Shown: positions 1 to 9,813, counted from the stretch's first letter. The stretch is DNA of 64,000 bases from Paenibacillus sp. JJ-223 (GCF_927798175.1 NZ_CAKMMP010000014.1:1-64000); one strand, 5' to 3'. Notes: generated from the letters alone by a model not told the origin. Program-made: numbers and translations.

Positions 1-1443
1 CATCATGGCCGACCGGCGATAGCGGGCCTCGATCTCGCCCCGCAGCTCTTTGCTGAATTGCAGCACATACTCAGGGGACACTTCGGCCCCTTCCTTGCGA
101 ACCTGATCCAGCATCGCTTCATCCAAAACGGGAAGCTCCTGATTCAGCGACTCTTCCCATTTTGCATCCCATAACCCGTGCTTTTCGCCCAATTGCCGCA
201 GCATCGTGCGAATGTGCACTTCGACCTGGCCGCCAGCCTGATCCCGGAGCATGCGCAGCAGTTCCATGGATCGCCGTTCTTTCTCCTGTTCCGTTTTGTT
301 CCCCGCGAACAAAAATCCAACGCGGAAACCCGGTTTACGGCTTTCCAGAAATGTACCTGCCGCCGTTCGAATATCCGCAGGCGTCAGATTGGCATTCGAC
401 AAGAGCGATTCCAGTTCTCCGCGAAATGTTTCGCGTTCGCTTGAAGGCTTGGTACGCAGCTCTTTTTCTTCGCGGCTCAGCTCAGCCAGTTGGCGTTCCA
501 GGCGCTCCACGCCTTCACGGCCTCCAATTTGCTCAAGCAGCCCAGACTTCTCTTCTTCCTGCTCTTCCTCTCGTCTGAGCAAATGCTGCTCGGTAACATG
601 GCTTGCCGAACTGGCCAAGCTGTGACGGATAAGCGGTTCCTTCTGTTCGAGCAGATGGCGAATGATGTTCGGAATGAGCTGCCACTGATTATAGAGATGT
701 TCCTTATCCCTCAAGGATGTGAACAGCAGCCCGTCATACTTCACTTCCCATGCTTCAAATATGGCTTCTACGCCGCGTACGTACTCATCAAAGGCCAGTT
801 CACGGTCTCTGTGCTTATCAATTTGATTCACGATGAGAAACAAAGGTTTACCCCAATCCGACAGGCTTTTGGCAAATGACAAATTGCTTTCGGACTGTAC
901 GTGATTGTAATCCATAACATAAAAGACCACATCGGCAAGATGAAGCGCCGAATGGGTTGCCAAACTATGCCCTTTATCCGTCGAATCGACCCCAGGCGTA
1001 TCGAGCAGCACGCCGTCATCGCCCAGCATCGGGATATCGTCCCAGACTTCAATGGCGCGGTAAGCTCCGCCGTTTTTGCAATACTCCTGTAATTGCTCGG
1101 GAAATACTTCAAGCGGAGCATGTGAATTCCCATGCATGTCAGCGCTTTCGTTATCGGCAGTATAGATCAGTGCGCGCGGTTCCCCGTTTCGGATCGATAC
1201 CACGTTTGCGCTTGTCGGTACGGGGCTGGAGGGCAACACGCGCTTCCCGCACAAACTATTGATCAAACTCGATTTCCCTGCCGAAAAATGGCCGCAAAAC
1301 GCAATCGTCAATTGCGTTGTCTCTGCCTTGCCGATCAGATCCGTTATTGCTTGTACAGCTGTCTGGTCCCCTGTCTGTTCCAGCGCTGCCCGCAGCGGAA
1401 GCAGAGGTTTGGCCAAGTCGGGCGCGTTAACTGTTCTGGTCAT
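1..1443 (-). CDS. dynamin-like GTPase (DynA-type), C-terminus beyond window
   Basis: The reading frame is open from the ATG at 1443 to the window edge, so at least 481 residues are seen and the C-terminus is missing. The GTPase domain is clear: G1 GHFSAGKSS at residues 51-59, G2 threonine near 77, G3 DTPGVD at 148-153 and G4 NQID at 206-209. GxxSxGKS is the dynamin-type P-loop. Charged, coiled-coil-like sequence follows (about 290-420). Bacterial dynamins such as B. subtilis DynA bind and fuse membranes and help cells survive membrane stress; that role is inferred from family. A GAGAGGAAGG ribosome binding site lies just upstream. Bacillus DynA is a fusion of two dynamin units; whether this one is cannot be seen here. 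Confidence 0.9.
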   Translation of the reverse strand, partial: MTRTVNAPDLAKPLLPLRAALEQTGDQTAVQAITDLIGKAETTQLTIAFCGHFSAGKSSLINSLCGKRVLPSSPVPTSANVVSIRNGEPRALIYTADNESADMHGNSHAPLEVFPEQLQEYCKNGGAYRAIEVWDDIPMLGDDGVLLDTPGVDSTDKGHSLATHSALHLADVVFYVMDYNHVQSESNLSFAKSLSDWGKPLFLIVNQIDKHRDRELAFDEYVRGVEAIFEAWEVKYDGLLFTSLRDKEHLYNQWQLIPNIIRHLLEQKEPLIRHSLASSASHVTEQHLLRREEEQEEEKSGLLEQIGGREGVERLERQLAELSREEKELRTKPSSERETFRGELESLLSNANLTPADIRTAAGTFLESRKPGFRVGFLFAGNKTEQEKERRSMELLRMLRDQAGGQVEVHIRTMLRQLGEKHGLWDAKWEESLNQELPVLDEAMLDQVRKEGAEVSPEYVLQFSKELRGEIEARYRRSAMM

Positions 1444-1796
1444 GGTTGGCCTTCCTCTCTCTGTAAACTTGGAAAATATCGATGTATCACTTGACCTGCA
1501 TAAACGTTATTGTAACATTACCTTGCCATAATTTGAATTGGCTTCCTTCACCCATACGTCACATTCTCGATCTGCCGCCCACAAGAAAACGCATACAACA
1601 TGACTGCAAAAAAATAAAACCGATCTTGTCGGTTTTATCGTCTGCCGCCGCTGAATCTCCTGTCGACGATCCCGCTTGGTTGCTTCTATGTATCCCCAAT
1701 GAACGGGGAGTATGTTGCATGCAATGCGTGTGACCGTCCCGACGTGCGAACATATCCCAGAAACATTGATGCAACATTTCAATATGCGTTCCTGAA
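1444..1796. other. intergenic region without a supported gene
   Basis: These 353 bases separate the start of the dynamin-like gene from the end of the small gene at 1797. Open frames here have no ribosome binding site or recognisable protein. The only structure seen is the terminator at 1608-1637. The promoter of the dynamin gene is presumably between about 1460 and 1560, but no convincing -35/-10 pair was identified. Confidence 0.5.
1608..1637 (-). terminator. intrinsic terminator of the nth operon
   Basis: On the minus strand an 8-bp stem (AAAACCGA / TCGGTTTT) with a 5-base loop is followed by ATTTTTTT. It lies 160 bases past the end of the small gene downstream of nth. Confidence 0.8.
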
Positions 1797-2072
1797 TTAG
1801 GAAACGGCGTTCTCCAGCGAAGGCAGCAAAATTTCGAAAACTTGGCCATGCTGCAAAATCGTGATGCCTCTCACTTTGTCTTTCATGACAACAACCTCTG
1901 GCTTAACGGACATGCGCTCCAAATAATGTTCTGGCACATCGCCGGAGTGGCTTACTGTGATGCCTTCTACTTCTTTTTCTTCATTCTCGGCCATATCCTG
2001 GTCAACGATTTGCTCGAAAATGTCCGAGAAAGCTTCAAAATTGTCTGTGTACACGGAAATGCATTTCATCAT
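1797..2072 (-). CDS. small conserved-looking hypothetical protein downstream of nth
   Basis: A 91-residue acidic protein with no signal peptide or membrane segment. I do not recognise a named family. It starts MMKCISVYTDNFEAF and has a central acidic stretch (DQDMAENEEKEVEG), then a beta-rich second half. It is accepted as a gene because AGAGGATG is spaced 7 bases before the ATG, it follows nth by only 17 bases on the same strand, and a terminator follows. Co-transcription with nth is likely; function is unknown. Confidence 0.75.
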   Translation of the reverse strand: MMKCISVYTDNFEAFSDIFEQIVDQDMAENEEKEVEGITVSHSGDVPEHYLERMSVKPEVVVMKDKVRGITILQHGQVFEILLPSLENAVS

Positions 2073-2089
2073 TACTCATCCTCTTCTGA

Positions 2090-2788
2090 TTAAGAATTTA
2101 ATTTTTGCTTTGAGGTGGTGCCACGTACCTTATCTTTCCTGATTTTGGGCGTTTTCATACGCTTTTTCCCTTCCCTGCACACGTCCAGCAATGGACAAAC
2201 TTCGCATTGGGGGTTCTGCGCCTTGCAATGATAACGTCCGAAAAAAATGAATCGGTGATGAGTGATGGTCCACTCATCCCGAGGTACCCGCTTCATCAGT
2301 TTTTTCTCGACTTCAAGGACGGAATCGTCCCAGCCAGCCAAACCCAGACGCTTGGATACACGTTCAACGTGGGTATCCACCGCAATTGCCGGCACGCCAA
2401 AAGCGTTAGAAACAACGACATTCGCCGTTTTGCGTCCAACTCCCGGCAGCGTCACGAGCTGATCGTGTTCCTGCGGCACATCGCCATCGTACTGATCGAT
2501 CAGAATCCGGCACATGTTCTGAATATGCTTGGCCTTGTTCCGATATAAGCCGATCCGCCGAATATCCTGCTCAAGCTCTTCCAAAGGCACAGCCAAATAA
2601 TCGGCAGGGCTTTTGTACTTTTGGAACAGGTCTGCGGTGACTTTGTTTACCGTTTCGTCGGTACACTGGGCAGACAACAAGACAGCTACGGTCAATTCGA
2701 ACGCATTCTCATGGTTCAATTCACAGTGCGCATCCGGAAACATGGCTGCCATCGTATCAAGGATATGTCTTACCGTTGCTGCATTCAT
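2090..2788 (-). CDS. nth: endonuclease III (DNA glycosylase/AP lyase)
   Basis: Base-excision repair enzyme that removes oxidised pyrimidines and cleaves the abasic site by beta-elimination. The 232-residue protein has the helix-hairpin-helix LPGVGRKTANVV with catalytic Lys120, the catalytic Asp138 in VDTHV, and a C-terminal [4Fe-4S] motif C-x6-C-x2-C-x5-C (Cys188, 195, 198, 204). Length and residue numbering match the E. coli enzyme; a basic tail of about 25 residues follows the cluster. In B. subtilis nth lies directly after asnS-dnaD. Here it is about 25 kb from them, so this neighbourhood has been rearranged. It forms a two-gene unit with the small gene downstream. Confidence 0.97.
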   Translation of the reverse strand: MNAATVRHILDTMAAMFPDAHCELNHENAFELTVAVLLSAQCTDETVNKVTADLFQKYKSPADYLAVPLEELEQDIRRIGLYRNKAKHIQNMCRILIDQYDGDVPQEHDQLVTLPGVGRKTANVVVSNAFGVPAIAVDTHVERVSKRLGLAGWDDSVLEVEKKLMKRVPRDEWTITHHRFIFFGRYHCKAQNPQCEVCPLLDVCREGKKRMKTPKIRKDKVRGTTSKQKLNS

Positions 2789-2882
2789 GAAGAGCTACCT
2801 CCCGCAAAATCACCACACAATATGGGCTTATTAATCAAATGCCCGATTCGAGTCAGGGCGGTGTGGACGCCGGTTCGCTTGC

Positions 2883-2924
2883 AAAAAAAACGTCCTGATG
2901 CGGGAAAGATCCCGCATCAAGACG
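2883..2924 (-). terminator. intrinsic terminator after the SLH protein gene
   Basis: On the minus strand a long stem (CGTC.TGATGCGGGA / TCCCGCATCAGGACG) with a tiny loop is followed by eight T. It lies 30 bases past the SLH gene stop and separates it from nth. Confidence 0.9.
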
Positions 2925-2954
2925 GTCATTCTTTTGATCCTCGAAAATAATTGA

Positions 2955-5696
2955 TTACTGTTTTTGGATCTCCAGGACCACGTTGCCCAAAAGATACAAT
3001 ACAATATTATCATTATCTTTGAGAGATTGCACGCTTAAAGTCGTGTCACCCTGATGAACATATGTGCCCGATGACAGTGCGAAACGGTAATTGGTGTCGG
3101 AAGTGGACTCCCGTTTTACCAAAATTTGATTGCCCACGGCATCATACGACCAGAACTGCCTGTTTGCTACGGTCATTACACGAAAACGCGTGGAATTGTC
3201 CGTATCTTTCGTCACTTCCACGCGATCTCCTGCCGTCAGGCTTCCAATCGTCGTCAGCGTCGAACCGGATTTCAGCACTTTGATCGTTCCGCTCACAGGC
3301 ACGGTTTCGGTTTGTCCATTGAACAACTTCAATGTAACAGAACTTGCATCCACCGCCGTCACTTGGCCCAGTGTACGCTTAACGACCTGAACCGCTTTTG
3401 CCGTCGTTCCTTCAAATGTAACATTAATCAGATTGCCTGCTGCCAATTGAGCCGCAGTGATCGATTGACCATTCTCTCCGGTGAGCACAGCTTGGTCCAC
3501 ATAGAAGTGGCTGGTCAACAAATCGGATTTTACTAGAATGCGGCCATTGGTTTCAATGGACAATATTTCGAATTGAGCTGTTGTATTCAGCGCAATCTTC
3601 TGCACGGCATCTTGAGCTCCGTTCAGCGTGATCGTAACGGAATCGCCTACCTTCAGATCGCTTAGTCCGGCACCCGCTTTGTTATAAATTTCGATCGTTG
3701 GCACCGAGTAATACGCCACCGTCACCGTTTGGTTATTGGACAGCAGACTGATCTTTTTGTTCGCCGTGTCAATATTGCTCAGCGTACCCTCGTATTTATA
3801 AATGACTTTCACTGACAGTGCGCGAGTACCCACATATGTCAGGTCTATTTTGCGGCCTTCATTCAGAAGGGTCTCCAGCCCGGCAAGCGTTGGTTTTGCT
3901 GCATTATAGTCCAGCTTCGTTTTTTCGTCCAGCGTGAACACGTACGGTCTTTTGTTGCTGTCCAGCACGGTCAGCACTTTCGTTTTGCTGTTGTACGATA
4001 CGACTGAAGCGCCGTTCATCGGCTCCATCTGACGACTCACGACCTGAATGCGTGTCACGCGGTCATCGGAGTTCAACGTCAATTCGACTTGATCCCCATT
4101 GTCTGCATCGGTAATCAGATCGCTGAGCGTTGCTTTTTCGATGCCGCTAATGATCACTTCAGGCTGGTCAACCAGCAATTTGGCTTCAAGAGAACCACCC
4201 TCCCGCTTAAACGTCAGCGTGGATTGATTGCCACCGATCTCTACCAGCGTAGCGCGTACGTTTTGTTCTACGCCTTGCGACAGTTCAACCGTTTGCAGCA
4301 CGCTATCCTTCACCGTGTACTTGATGGCACTGCCTGCAGTAAGCTCGGCAACAGGCAAAATACGGTCACGATAACGAATGATGAGGTTGTCATTGTACGT
4401 GTACTGCTCCGACTGGCCGGCAGCATTCGTGATTTTGATCGTTTTGCCCGAAGGATTGACCTCGGTTACCGTACCGCTGTCGCTTTTGTTCACGATGCCC
4501 GATTTCACCCGAATAACAACGGTTTTTTTGTCAGCAGAGAATGTTTCGCGCTGAATTTCAACCGTACTGTCCGCGGTAATGTCGGAAACCTTGATTGCAT
4601 TCCCGTTCTGGTCGATGAATGCCGTAGACTCATCATACGCATATGTCTCGTAGTTTTCACCGACAAAGATGCCGACTTTGTTGCCGGACAAAGCGCGCGC
4701 GAAAGTGCCTTCCACGCTCTCTACTTGAGGGGTAGCGTCCAGCAATTCGACATAGGAAGCAGCACCATTCGATCCTCCGACAATCAGCACTTTGGTGTAC
4801 AATTGCACATTGGGTCCGGCAGCGCGTACTTCACTGTCTTTGGTGAAATACGGAGTACTGGAGTTCACTGTGAAATTCATCGTTTTTCCATTGGCAACCA
4901 GCGTGATTTGATTATCTTTCAAACCTGTGACATATCCGGTGTACGTGTTGGGGTAGGCCGTGTCCGTCAAACCTTCGCCGCGGCTGAAAAACGTTGCCAG
5001 CTGCGCACGCGTAACGGTCCCCGTCGGATTGAATTTGTTTCCGTCTACACCTTTGGCCAGATCAAGACTGACAGCAAGGTTTACATAACCTTTGGCACTG
5101 TCCGAAATGCTGTCATTGTCAGCGAATCCTGTGGACTGGGCATTTTGCGCTTTCGCTTCGTCATTTTTGCCCAAAGCGCGGATCAGCAGCTTTGCCGTCC
5201 ATTCCCGGGATGCCGGTTTTTGGCCCCAGGTTGTATTCGTTACATCAGCAGCCGTTTCTTCGGTTTGATTAATAAGCCCCAGTTGAAGCGCCAATGCGAC
5301 ATACGGCTTGAAATAGTTGCTCACTTCCATGTTTGTCGGTAATGCTGCAGTCGTGCCGTCATTCAACTGGTTTTCTTTATTCATGAAACGGATGGCCATC
5401 GTTACGGCTTCTTGCTGCGTTACGGCGTCTCCCGGACGGAACAGACCGTTATTTCCGAGAAGGATCCCTTGGGATGCCAGCTTGTATACATGTTTTTCAG
5501 CCCAGTACCCTGCTTTAATATCGCTAAACAGGCCTGTTGGTGCGGCCGAAGTGGTGGTTGCCGCTGGCTGGCCTTGTCCCGTTTCGGTGGATTCGGCAGC
5601 CAGTGCGGCACCTCCGCCGCTCAGGGCCATCATGCCTGCAAGCATGGCGGACATTACTTTTTTCGAGTGTGATGGATTGTTATATTTAAAAGTCAC
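2955..5696 (-). CDS. secreted SLH-domain surface protein
   Basis: A 913-residue exported protein. Residues 1-34 form a signal peptide with likely cleavage after AALAA. Three S-layer homology domains fill about 57-240 (FSDIKAGYW..., then a third starting near GFADNDSISD). SLH domains usually bind pyruvylated secondary cell-wall polymer. About 670 residues of beta-rich sequence follow, with recurring units of the form V-T-x-V-D...K-x-I-x-L, resembling S-layer or adhesin stalks; no catalytic motif was found. The start is GTG at 5696, preferred because GAGAGGGG lies 8-9 bases upstream; the next ATG (residue 15) lies inside the signal peptide. It is the last gene of a likely amidase/GerMN/SLH operon. 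Confidence 0.9.
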   Translation of the reverse strand: MTFKYNNPSHSKKVMSAMLAGMMALSGGGAALAAESTETGQGQPAATTTSAAPTGLFSDIKAGYWAEKHVYKLASQGILLGNNGLFRPGDAVTQQEAVTMAIRFMNKENQLNDGTTAALPTNMEVSNYFKPYVALALQLGLINQTEETAADVTNTTWGQKPASREWTAKLLIRALGKNDEAKAQNAQSTGFADNDSISDSAKGYVNLAVSLDLAKGVDGNKFNPTGTVTRAQLATFFSRGEGLTDTAYPNTYTGYVTGLKDNQITLVANGKTMNFTVNSSTPYFTKDSEVRAAGPNVQLYTKVLIVGGSNGAASYVELLDATPQVESVEGTFARALSGNKVGIFVGENYETYAYDESTAFIDQNGNAIKVSDITADSTVEIQRETFSADKKTVVIRVKSGIVNKSDSGTVTEVNPSGKTIKITNAAGQSEQYTYNDNLIIRYRDRILPVAELTAGSAIKYTVKDSVLQTVELSQGVEQNVRATLVEIGGNQSTLTFKREGGSLEAKLLVDQPEVIISGIEKATLSDLITDADNGDQVELTLNSDDRVTRIQVVSRQMEPMNGASVVSYNSKTKVLTVLDSNKRPYVFTLDEKTKLDYNAAKPTLAGLETLLNEGRKIDLTYVGTRALSVKVIYKYEGTLSNIDTANKKISLLSNNQTVTVAYYSVPTIEIYNKAGAGLSDLKVGDSVTITLNGAQDAVQKIALNTTAQFEILSIETNGRILVKSDLLTSHFYVDQAVLTGENGQSITAAQLAAGNLINVTFEGTTAKAVQVVKRTLGQVTAVDASSVTLKLFNGQTETVPVSGTIKVLKSGSTLTTIGSLTAGDRVEVTKDTDNSTRFRVMTVANRQFWSYDAVGNQILVKRESTSDTNYRFALSSGTYVHQGDTTLSVQSLKDNDNIVLYLLGNVVLEIQKQ

Positions 5697-5776
5697 CTAT
5701 GATTCCCCTCTCTCATGTAAACGGTCATTCCCCGTAGACTCACAATTGACAGCGTGCCATCCTTTTCGTAACCGAA

Positions 5777-6496
5777 TTATTTCGTCATCGGATGTTCCAG
5801 ATCGACATGTCCCATCAGGCTTTCCAGCTGTTTGCCGTCAACCAGCAGGTCAAGGGACTTCACTTCGTCGAATTGGAAATACGTATTTTTCAAAGCCTCG
5901 ATAGCAAAAGACTCGCCGCCTGCACCCAAACGTGCCGTATCGGGCATGTGGATATCAAGCGTTAACGCGCCTTCTTTGAATGTGACGGACTTGAGTTCAA
6001 TTTCCTTGGCCCAGAGCGGGACAAGCTTCTCGTCGCTGCTTTGCTGCAACGCTTCGAATGCGGACTTGTACTTATCCTGGTCGCTCGCATATGAAATGCC
6101 GGCTGTCGATTCGTGCAGCTCAAGCTCTTCCGGGTCCGTGAAAAACACTTTGATCGTTTCTTGCTTTACGCTTTCGGAATTCCCTTTGGTTTCGGAGCTT
6201 TGTGAACTCGCATTCGTTCCGTTGCCCGAAGTATTCGTAGAATCGGTTGTATTCGCAGACCCCGTAGAACCGCCTTCCGATCCGTTCTGTGTCACCGTAT
6301 CCGTTCCGGTCGAGTTTTGCTCCGGATCTGCCGTTACGGGTTCCGTAATTTGCGTCTCGCCTTCTGTCTCGGTCACATTGTTCTCGGTTGTCGCACCTTG
6401 GGTCTGAGCTGGAGCTGCTGTCGGTTTACTGCCACATCCGGCAGCAACTGCCATCACTGTTACTAGCAATGCTGCAATCCATATCTTTTTGTTCAT
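5777..6496 (-). CDS. GerMN-domain lipoprotein
   Basis: A 239-residue predicted lipoprotein. The N-terminal signal ends in the lipobox VAAGC (Cys21). A low-complexity Ser/Thr/Asn/Gly linker covers about 22-115, and the C-terminal domain (about 120-239) ends in LVDGKQLESLMGHVDL, typical of GerMN domains found in spore germination protein GerM and sporulation lipoproteins. The domain is thought to act in envelope or peptidoglycan remodelling; a role beside the upstream amidase is inference. The ATG at 6496 is chosen because AGGAGG lies 10 bases upstream. It starts 33 bases after the amidase gene and 80 bases before the SLH gene, so the three are probably co-transcribed. Confidence 0.85.
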   Translation of the reverse strand: MNKKIWIAALLVTVMAVAAGCGSKPTAAPAQTQGATTENNVTETEGETQITEPVTADPEQNSTGTDTVTQNGSEGGSTGSANTTDSTNTSGNGTNASSQSSETKGNSESVKQETIKVFFTDPEELELHESTAGISYASDQDKYKSAFEALQQSSDEKLVPLWAKEIELKSVTFKEGALTLDIHMPDTARLGAGGESFAIEALKNTYFQFDEVKSLDLLVDGKQLESLMGHVDLEHPMTK

Positions 6497-6529
6497 CTTA
6501 ACTCCGCCTCCTATCATAAGGAACAACCC

Positions 6530-7939
6530 TTAATTGATTCCCAGATACTCCTTGATCCCTGCTACGATGCCTTTGGCCACACTGTTCTGGAAGCTTTCGG
6601 TGAACAGGACGGCCTCGTCGCTTGCGTTGCTGAGGAATCCGCCTTCCAGCAATACCGCCGGCATGGTTGTCTCACGGGTTACATGAAGACTTGCCGTTTT
6701 CACTCCACGATCTTTCAGTCCCGAGGACTGGACGAGGTGTTTGTGCATAATATCTGCCAGGGCTTTGCTGGTCGAACGCGTATAGAAGGTTTCTACGCCA
6801 TTCGCTGCAGCAGGACCGCTATTCGCATGAATGGAAACAAAGATGTCTGCTTTGATGTCCTCTGCAATTTTCACGCGCTGCTTCAATTCAAGAAACGTAT
6901 CGTCACTGCGCGTCAGCACAACGTTAATGCCTGATTCCTGTTTCAACAAGGCCTGAACCTTCAAAGCCATTGCAAGATTAAAGTCTTTTTCCTTTTTGCC
7001 TGTAATACCAATGGCCCCCGGATCATGATCACCGTGACCCGCATCGATAACAACCACCTTTTTTCCGTCCCCAGTACCTGGAGTGGTTGTGTTTTGTCCT
7101 TCTTTGTTCAAGTTGATGACGACAAGGCCTGAGTCGCTCTCCACTTCATAGCCTTTCGCACTTGTCAAATCAATGACGAAACGAATGGTGGATGGGCTGT
7201 TGTTATAGAGCGAATAACGAATTTTCGACACATCCGGATAACCGCTAACCACAAGCTGTCCATTCTGATTGCTGTCCAAGGCTTGTCCTTCGCTGAAAGA
7301 ATCTGCGAAAGCAGTGTTCGGCAAATCGATAACGATTCGATCCGGTCCTGTCATCGTGAAAACATTCGGCTTCGTGCTGCCGCTTGTGGCGATCATGAAG
7401 CGGTTTTCGCTGAAGCTGATGGCGTTCACCAGTACAAGACCTTCCTGATCTGAACTTCCGCTTTCATTTCCTGCATTCGGAGGTGTGATCGTTCCGTTTC
7501 CGGAGCCCGAGTTCTGGGTAACTAATGTTACCGTCTTCGTAGTGTTGTTCCAACCCACCTTAAGGCCCATTTGTTCGCCTACAAAACGCAAAGGCACAAG
7601 TGTAGTACCGTTTTTTACGATTGGCGGGGCATCAAGGCTAACGTTACTGCCGTTTACGGTTGCCGTTTTCTTTCCAACGACCATCTTCATGACGGTGTTA
7701 TCCTTGGAAATCGTTACGGTGCTTGTTTTTTGCTGCCAGTCCACGCCGTATCCGAGACTTTCGGAAATAACGCGAATCGGAACCATCACTTTGCTGTTGA
7801 TGTTTTCCGCTTTGGCGTCGGATGGCTGCACGATTTCCTTCCCATCAAGAACAATTTTTGTGTCTGCGGCCGCATGGCTATAGCCCGGGAAAACGAGCCC
7901 AAAGACAAATAACAGTGCCAAAAAACCGAACTTCTTCAT
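6530..7939 (-). CDS. N-acetylmuramoyl-L-alanine amidase (Amidase_3), paralogue 1
   Basis: A secreted cell-wall hydrolase of 469 residues. Order: signal peptide (1-24), copper-amine-oxidase-N-like stalk domain (about 26-145, with VMVPIRVISESLGY and TLVPLRFVGEQMG), linker, AMIN domain (about 170-280), catalytic Amidase_3 domain (about 290-467). Zinc and catalytic residues are visible: His in DAGHGDHDPG, Glu in KKEKDFN, His in VSIHANS, Glu in VLLEGGF. It cuts the bond between N-acetylmuramic acid and L-alanine in peptidoglycan. AMIN domains target septal or polar wall. It is followed after 33 bases by the GerMN lipoprotein gene. A close paralogue lies immediately upstream. Confidence 0.93.
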   Translation of the reverse strand: MKKFGFLALLFVFGLVFPGYSHAAADTKIVLDGKEIVQPSDAKAENINSKVMVPIRVISESLGYGVDWQQKTSTVTISKDNTVMKMVVGKKTATVNGSNVSLDAPPIVKNGTTLVPLRFVGEQMGLKVGWNNTTKTVTLVTQNSGSGNGTITPPNAGNESGSSDQEGLVLVNAISFSENRFMIATSGSTKPNVFTMTGPDRIVIDLPNTAFADSFSEGQALDSNQNGQLVVSGYPDVSKIRYSLYNNSPSTIRFVIDLTSAKGYEVESDSGLVVINLNKEGQNTTTPGTGDGKKVVVIDAGHGDHDPGAIGITGKKEKDFNLAMALKVQALLKQESGINVVLTRSDDTFLELKQRVKIAEDIKADIFVSIHANSGPAAANGVETFYTRSTSKALADIMHKHLVQSSGLKDRGVKTASLHVTRETTMPAVLLEGGFLSNASDEAVLFTESFQNSVAKGIVAGIKEYLGIN

Positions 7940-8198
7940 CCTTCACCCCTACCATTCTCACATTTTATTGCCGCATGTTAAGATGACCTTGATCCGCCAG
8001 GTCAACTAGGCATTACCGGACACCTCATTAGACGTCCGCTTCCACCAAAAGTTGCGAATATATTCCAACATATCTGAGAATAAACGCTGTCAAATCAAGC
8101 TTTTTCTACATTTTCATGTCAAACTTCGCCCAGTTTTATCCATCAAACATCTTGAAACAACGAGCGTTCTTAAATCCTACACAAGAAACAATTACCAG

Positions 8199-9602
8199 CT
8201 AATTGCCCAAATATTCTACGATTCCATCCACGATGGCTTGCGCGCATTTATTCTGGTACTCCTCTGTAAGCATAACGGCTTCATCCGCGGGATTGCTCAA
8301 AAACCCAAGCTCGAGCAGTACAGCGGGCATCGTTGTTTCCCGCGTGACATGAAGGCTTGCCGTCTTAATCCCCCGGTCCTTAAGTCCTGTGGCCTGCATT
8401 ACGTGTTTGTGCAATACGTCAGCCAATGCCTTGCTTTCCTTGCGGGTGTACAACGTTTCAATGCCATTCGGGACGGGAGTCGTAAACTTGTTTCCATGAA
8501 TGGATACAAATAGCACCGCCTGATTCAGCTCAGCGATGTCAACGCGCTGCTGAAGCGATAGCTCCGTATCGTCCTGACGCGTCACCACGGTCTGAATGGC
8601 ATCGTACTGTTGAAGCAAAGCCTGCACTTTAAGCGCCACCGCAAGATTGAAATCCTTCTCGTGCGCTCCGGTTACGCTCTCCGCGCCCGGTTGTCTTCCG
8701 CCATGTCCCGGATCGATCACGACGACCTGCTTTCCTTCCTTCCCCGGTATGGAAGGTTCCGCTGTCGATTCTCCAAGGCTTCCAGTCAAATCTACCAGCA
8801 GTACATTGTTATCTCCGAGGGACCATTTGGCTGTCGCAGGCTGCTTCAGGTCAAACACGACACGCACCGTTGAAGGCGAACTGCTGAACAACGCATAACG
8901 GATTTGGGATACCATGCCGGAGTCATTTACGGCAATCCGGCCGCTGCCATCCGGCGATCCGGCTTGTGCTTCGATAAACGAAGACGAGAACGCCGTTTCG
9001 GGCAGGTCAACCATAATTCGATCCGGTTCGGACAGACTCGATATCTTCGGAGCGATGCTGCCGTCTACAGCCACGCTCAAGCGATCCTTGTCATAACTGA
9101 TGCTTTGCAGTAATGCCGTTTGTGCAATCGGTGCTTCACTCGGCTCCTCCTGCTCGTCCTTCTCGATAACAGGCGGGACGCTTTCCAAACTGACGGTTTT
9201 GGTACCATTATCCCAGCCAACGTGAAGCCCCATGCCCTCACCGATAAAACGAAGGGGGACCAGTGTCGTGCCTTGTCTGATCAAAGGAGGAGCATCCAGA
9301 TTGACTACGGTACCATTCACGGTGGCCGAGGTCTTGCCTGCGCTCATTTCGATATGGCTGTTGTTTTTTTCAACCCATACCGTTTGGGTGGCTTTCTCCC
9401 ATTTCACCTGATAACCGAGATTTTCAGACACGATGCGAATGGGAACCATCACCGTTTTGCCGATGTTTTCGGCTGGTGCTCCAGCTTGCTCCACTCTGAC
9501 GCCATCGATGATAATGGAAGGTGTGACGTCAGCAGCATGTGCCGCTACAGGCAACAAACAGAGGAATAACAAAGCAAAGACAGCTGTCGACCATTTCTTC
9601 AT
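8199..9602 (-). CDS. N-acetylmuramoyl-L-alanine amidase (Amidase_3), paralogue 2
   Basis: A 467-residue paralogue of the neighbouring amidase with the same order: signal peptide (1-24), stalk domain, AMIN, Amidase_3. Active-site residues are present: His in DPGHGGRQPG, Glu in HEKDFN, His in VSIHGNK, Glu in VLLELGF. It lacks the long Ser/Gly linker of paralogue 1. The start at 9602 (MKKWSTAV) is preferred over an upstream in-frame ATG because GGTGGAGGA lies immediately before it and a clean signal peptide follows. The 259-base gap to paralogue 1 has no clear terminator, so read-through is possible. The pair looks like a tandem duplication. Confidence 0.92.
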   Translation of the reverse strand: MKKWSTAVFALLFLCLLPVAAHAADVTPSIIIDGVRVEQAGAPAENIGKTVMVPIRIVSENLGYQVKWEKATQTVWVEKNNSHIEMSAGKTSATVNGTVVNLDAPPLIRQGTTLVPLRFIGEGMGLHVGWDNGTKTVSLESVPPVIEKDEQEEPSEAPIAQTALLQSISYDKDRLSVAVDGSIAPKISSLSEPDRIMVDLPETAFSSSFIEAQAGSPDGSGRIAVNDSGMVSQIRYALFSSSPSTVRVVFDLKQPATAKWSLGDNNVLLVDLTGSLGESTAEPSIPGKEGKQVVVIDPGHGGRQPGAESVTGAHEKDFNLAVALKVQALLQQYDAIQTVVTRQDDTELSLQQRVDIAELNQAVLFVSIHGNKFTTPVPNGIETLYTRKESKALADVLHKHVMQATGLKDRGIKTASLHVTRETTMPAVLLELGFLSNPADEAVMLTEEYQNKCAQAIVDGIVEYLGN

Positions 9603-9737
9603 AAATCCTCCACCAATCTGTTTTCTTTTGAACGTCCGTATGTATCTTTCCATAATCTACTAACCAGTTTATCAGATAATGTCCTGCAATCCGGTTACAA
9701 CGTTGTCATATTTCGACGGCATAATAACTGCATCGAA

Positions 9738-9793
9738 AAAGAAAAACCGCCGACTGAAGCAGAGACGAATGTCCCCGTCCAGTCCGACGGTTT
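9738..9793 (-). terminator. intrinsic terminator of leuCD
   Basis: On the minus strand AAACCGTCGGACTG pairs with CAGTCGGCGGTTT and is followed by TTCTTTTTC, 20 bases past the leuD stop. Confidence 0.8.
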
Positions 9794-9813
9794 AGTTTGA
9801 GGAAAGCATTGGT

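Noticed and set aside
8067..8093. A possible promoter before amidase paralogue 1 (TTGACA with TATGTT).
   Set aside because: The 15-base spacing is too short and the -10 is weak, so it was not listed as a feature.
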